A stretch of DNA of 21,746 nucleotides from Priapulus caudatus (lineage: Eukaryota > Priapulida > Priapulimorpha > Priapulimorphida > Priapulidae): positions 404,251 to 425,996 of the forward strand of contig NW_014577118.1 of assembly GCF_000485595.1 (NCBI RefSeq), in the 5' to 3' direction. The notes under the pieces were generated by a model, which saw nothing but the letters and a program-made list of their open reading frames with translations, did no database searches and was not told the origin of the DNA. The position numbers were made by a program, and so were the translations under genes. Position 1 is the first letter of the stretch. The number at the start of each line of letters is the position of its first letter. Shown here one piece after another: positions 18,613 through 21,746 of this stretch.

Positions 18613-18695
18613 TTACACACACGCACGCACGCACGCACACCACCTCCCCTCCTCCTCCGCCTCCTCCTCCCTCCTCCTCTTCCTCCTCCCTCCGC
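18613..18695 (+). repeat. ACGC array followed by CTCC-rich tract
   Basis: ACGC units (18613-18640) give way to a CCTCCTCC polypyrimidine tract (18641-18695). The ACGC part is shared with the end of duplicated block copy 1; the CTCC part is not. Confidence 0.9.
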
Positions 18696-18952
18696 GCCTC
18701 GCAGTGTGGGTATAGCATGCTAATCATGTAACAAGGTCGTCGTGGCAGCAGAGTGCTCTGATCAAAAATCACTCCCGAGGCAATTTTGATATAATCTGCT
18801 TCTTTCGAAATTATCATCCGCAAGTACGATAGAAATCATTTCATCAAAGGCGTTCCGAACTCGGCCTATTTTACAGATAATGGCGGTTAGGCCGTTAGAA
18901 ACAGAAAGTCCGTGAAAGTAAGCGATTCGTAATTCTTCGAAATTACTAGAAA
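18696..18952. other. Short spacer, no gene seen
   Basis: Complex sequence. The words CCGTTAGAAACAGAAAG at about 18892 faintly resemble the end of the following element. Confidence 0.4.
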
Positions 18953-19683
18953 CAAGGGGGCCGTTGTCAGAAACATCGTAAAGTTAATGCTAATGTTAAT
19001 GCTAAGTTAACACTTACGACTAATGTTAATGTTACGAGAGGAGCGTTGACAGCTAGAAACACATCGCAGCTATTAGAAAACTTACGATAACAAGAACTTC
19101 ATCACAAGGCTGCTGATTGGATGAGAATCGATCACAAAATTAAAATTCATACACATTTATTGTACATCACAGTAATTTATGCATATTATGATGGCTAACC
19201 ACATAATATAAATAATATTTGGTGAAAAACGACGCGGTCATGAATTTATTCTGCACAACAAGACAAATTCTCACACTAACACGAGACGCGAGAGTCGTGG
19301 CAAGCGTGGCAAAGTATTTAAAACAAGAGAACAAATGCCATACCACGTGTGGCCATACGCCATTTGTAAATGTTTTGTTTTGTTTTATGATCGGTAGATA
19401 ATTAATGATTTTGATGTGTTTTTCAAGCAAAACACACATTTTATTCATTATTATAAAATACAATATCACTATAATGGTAATTCGTAGTGTAAATGTGTTA
19501 TTTTCATCTTAATATTAAAGTTCCGAGAGGGTCTGGGCTCTCGTAATGTTAAGAGGATATTTTCGAGGATTTTTCATTCTCGTAACTTTGCGATGTTTCT
19601 GTCAACGGTTTACGAAGGCTCACAATGCTCTAATGTTAAGACTAATGTTAAGACTAATTTTGTTTCTGACAACGGGCCCAAGG
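18953..19683. mobile_element. Candidate element with GGGCCGTTGTCAGAAACA ends and 5 bp duplication
   Basis: The left end GGGCCGTTGTCAGAAACA (18958-18975) is matched by the reverse complement of TGTTTCTGACAACGGGCC (to 19678) with one mismatch in 18. CAAGG flanks both sides (18953-18957 and 19679-19683), a possible 5 bp target-site duplication, giving a 721 bp element. Just inside both ends are TAATGTTAATGC- and TAATGTTAAGAC-type repeats. The interior contains an arm (about 19340-19545) that matches the left arm of the structure at 15540-16592, including GAGAGGGTCTGGGCT. ORFs of 60-100 codons inside overlap on both strands and have no recognisable domain, so it is treated as non-autonomous. Confidence 0.6.
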
Positions 19684-19733
19684 TTGGCAAGCGAGAGGTA
19701 TCATAAGTGTGCGGTTCTGCGATAGTATTGTTC

Positions 19734-20092
19734 TACAGGCACTTGGAGCGTTTAACTTTAAATAAAATATCATGCTAAATAAATACGAAATCTATTTGCT
19801 AACAAAGTCTTAATGTTTCTCTACTCTCTTTCGCCTATTATTGCCAACAATTTCCTGTAAATGACATTGCAAATGCTCCTCTGCAACACACATGTACACC
19901 GCGCGCACGCTGCTGCACACTGACACATATATATATAGACTGGATGTTGCAAAGGAGCATTTGCACGGCATTTACAGGAAATTGTCGGCAATAATAGGTG
20001 AAAGAGGGTAGAGAAACATTAAGACTTTGGTAGTAACTAGATTTCGTATTTATTTAGCATTATATTTTACTGAAACGCTCCAAGTGCCTGCG
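19734..20092. mobile_element. Foldback MITE, CACAGGCAC family, full copy 4
   Basis: The left arm starts TACAGGCACTTGGAGCGTTT at 19734, and the right arm ends AACGCTCCAAGTGCCTGCG at 20092. The arms pair over roughly 160-180 bp around a centre with TATATATATAG. Shared blocks with the copy at 7820-8258 include CTTAATGTTTCTCTA, CATTTACAGGAAATT, GGAGCATTTG and TTGGTAGTAA. Flanks GTATTGTTC (19725-19733) and GTATTGCTC (20093-20101) match at 8 of 9 positions, the best target-site duplication in the family. It is 359 bp with no coding capacity. Confidence 0.88.
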
Positions 20093-20145
20093 GTATTGCT
20101 CGGTTGTTCCGATGATCAACACCCGAGTGTTCGGTCCTGTAGAGG

Positions 20146-20176
<31 letters not shown>
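20146..20176 (+). repeat. CAT trinucleotide array
   Basis: About ten pure CAT units. The poly-Ile stretch in the overlapping ORF (20027-20317) comes from this repeat. Confidence 0.95.
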
Positions 20177-20386
20177 GCCATGCCACAGACTCTCACCATC
20201 TGGCCCTCGGTCTTTATCAGCTTTCTAAATTATGCACGACTAGACGAGCCTACGCGAGATGCGGTTGTCAGCGGTTATCGAAATCTGCCATGTTTTAGCA
20301 TGGTTTCATTGGAATAAAAAGAGCACTCGCTGCTAGCGAGTAGTCTGCGAAAATTACTCATACAAATGTTGCGTGCGCGGGGGAGC
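20177..20386. other. Short spacer, no gene seen
   Basis: Complex sequence with no supported gene. Confidence 0.35.
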
Positions 20387-20470
20387 GTGTGCGTGCGTGC
20401 GTGCGCGTGTGTTTGTGCGTGCCCCTGTGTGCGTGCGTGCGGGTACGCGTACGTGTGTGTGTGTATGCCT
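20387..20470 (+). repeat. GTGC/GTGT-rich degenerate array
   Basis: GTGC and GTGT words with irregular interruptions. Short Cys/Val-rich ORFs are by-products. Confidence 0.85.
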
Positions 20471-21272
20471 GTGCGCACAATACCGTTTACCGTGATAGAA
20501 AGTTGCGTTTTAGCAAAGCAGGAGGTTGGTTATTTCGCCGAAGCCTCCCGTTGACTTGTTCATTGACACTGATTCAGTGCGAAAAAGCCCAAGTTAAGTC
20601 AGTAACAGCTCGTGGACGCATGCAAAGTCTAGCGGCGGTATTTCGAGAAGTAGATTTGCATATGGTAACGGGAAACATGTACATTAGCTCTACCTGTCGT
20701 TCCTGCCAGTGGCCGAGTGTATACGCCGCCCTGCCTAGCTGACGATGGCGCCACTGTTCCTGCCATCGTCAACGTCTATTGGTTCTACATCAGCAGTAGC
20801 GCCGCTGATGTTGCAATCGTGTGCGCTGTTGTTGCTGTGGGTTGAGTAAGTGTGGTGCACAAGAATGCAGAAATCCAGAAGAAGTAGGCAGGTATATGGG
20901 TACTACGTTTTTTTCTATACGTTCGCGTTCCGATAATCTGGAAGAATGCAGCCGCATGAGGAGACCTTCGGCCATAGATGCCCTCTAATGCAACGTGCAC
21001 TGTACAAGAACGAGTAGACCTCGGACCGGCGGCTGTAGCTGTAGCTGCTGCTGCAGCCTTCTAATGAAACACCCTGTTAGTGCTTATGCTGAAGGGCCCC
21101 TCTCCCCTTTATGATGGCTAGTTAACTAACAGCACTACCCACAGATGTGCTTTGAATATTAGTAGAGTAGGCGATGGGGGAAAAGGATTGGGGACGGATA
21201 CGAGGCTGGCGGGGGAGGCAGTAATAAAAAAACGTGGTTGTGTGAGTGAACACAGGAGATTGGCTAAATAGC
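20471..21272. other. Spacer with two adjacent hairpins, no gene seen
   Basis: About 800 bp of complex sequence. Two inverted repeats lie side by side: GACGATGGC (20741-20749) with GCCATCGTC (20762-20770), and ACATCAGC (20787-20794) with GCTGATGT (20804-20811). The ORF that runs to 20742 starts inside the GTGC array and has no domain. No transcription signal is supported. Confidence 0.45.
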
Positions 21273-21277
21273 GAGTT

Positions 21278-21298
21278 GAGAGGAGAGAGAGAGAGAGG

Positions 21299-21354
<56 letters not shown>

Positions 21355-21359
21355 GAGAA
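21278..21359 (+). repeat. GA dinucleotide array
   Basis: Mostly pure GA repeats with a GGGG interruption near 21297-21300 and GAAA variants at the right end. The Ser/Leu ORF on the minus strand is a by-product. Confidence 0.97.
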
Positions 21360-21551
21360 CGCTGAAAACATATATGGATTGATGGGGAAGAGGGAGAAAG
21401 GGGGAGGTGCAGGGCCAGTGAAAGGGAGGGAATGAGACTTCGAGAGTGTCTGCAGACTGAGCAACGAACAGCTCGGCTCGTATTATTGGCTATGTAATAT
21501 ATTTATGCCGTGTAGGCAAACACCGGATGCTGGCTTCGTGGTGGGGTACCC
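21360..21551. other. Short spacer, no gene seen
   Basis: Purine-rich on the left (21384-21435), then complex sequence. Nothing else recognisable. Confidence 0.4.
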
Positions 21552-21743
<192 letters not shown>

Positions 21744-21746
21744 TAA

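Larger units (their letters stand above)
17551..18638 (+). repeat. Duplicated block, copy 2
   Basis: Second copy of 14082-15267, same orientation, about 100 bp shorter. More than half of the length difference lies in the CT tract (17806-17937). The rest is scattered one- or two-base gaps. It starts in the loop of the foldback element, so only that element's right half is present (17551-17617). It ends in an ACGC array (18613-18640). Confidence 0.95.

Overview
This window is eukaryotic, non-coding, repeat-dominated DNA. I find no gene I can support: no open reading frame carries a recognisable domain, the longest ones are translations of microsatellites, and no tRNA or rRNA gene is visible. 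The density of di-, tri- and tetranucleotide arrays, the short non-autonomous inverted-repeat elements and the TTAGGG-type telomere-like tracts fit an animal-like genome, most plausibly an invertebrate. The sequence alone does not identify the species.

Layout from left to right. 1-481 is a phase-perfect GCT/ACT array. 1355-1733 is a 30+42 bp (72 bp) minisatellite. 2061-2190 is a small inverted-repeat element with telomere-like DNA inside. 2741-2871 is a 35 bp minisatellite. 3876-4170 is a long GGAT/GTAC/GTAT array. 4171-5240 is AT-rich and featureless, followed by a weak SINE candidate (5249-5480) and an ATC array (5526-5719). 7820-8258 and 8612-8860 are two members of a foldback (long inverted repeat) element family. 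9020-9177 is a TTAGG-rich minisatellite and 9207-9260 a perfect 36 bp palindrome between 9 bp direct repeats. 10221-10496 and 11897-12177 are two more inverted-repeat elements carrying CCCTAA-type repeats. 12277-12609 is a long polypyrimidine tract.

The right half is built around a duplicated block of about 1.1 kb (14082-15267 and 17551-18638), about 3.46 kb apart. Its copies differ mainly by single-base insertions and deletions. After the first copy lies a 1.05 kb inverted-repeat structure (15540-16592); after the second lies a 721 bp element (18958-19678) that shares one arm with it. Between them sits a pair of related palindromes (17071-17275). A fourth foldback family member lies at 19734-20092, and the window ends in GA and CACG/CA arrays.

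The main result is a local collection of non-autonomous transposon-like elements. (1) A foldback family with ends close to CACAGGCACTTG, long palindromic arms and 8-9 bp target-site duplications has four insertions plus one duplicated remnant; this architecture resembles Mutator-like (MULE) MITEs. (2) Three inverted-repeat elements carry short telomere-like TTAGGG tracts. (3) Several very strong palindromes are present. No transposase is present, so any mobilisation would have to be supplied in trans. Nothing was computed by alignment software; boundaries and identities come from reading the sequence and are approximate where stated.
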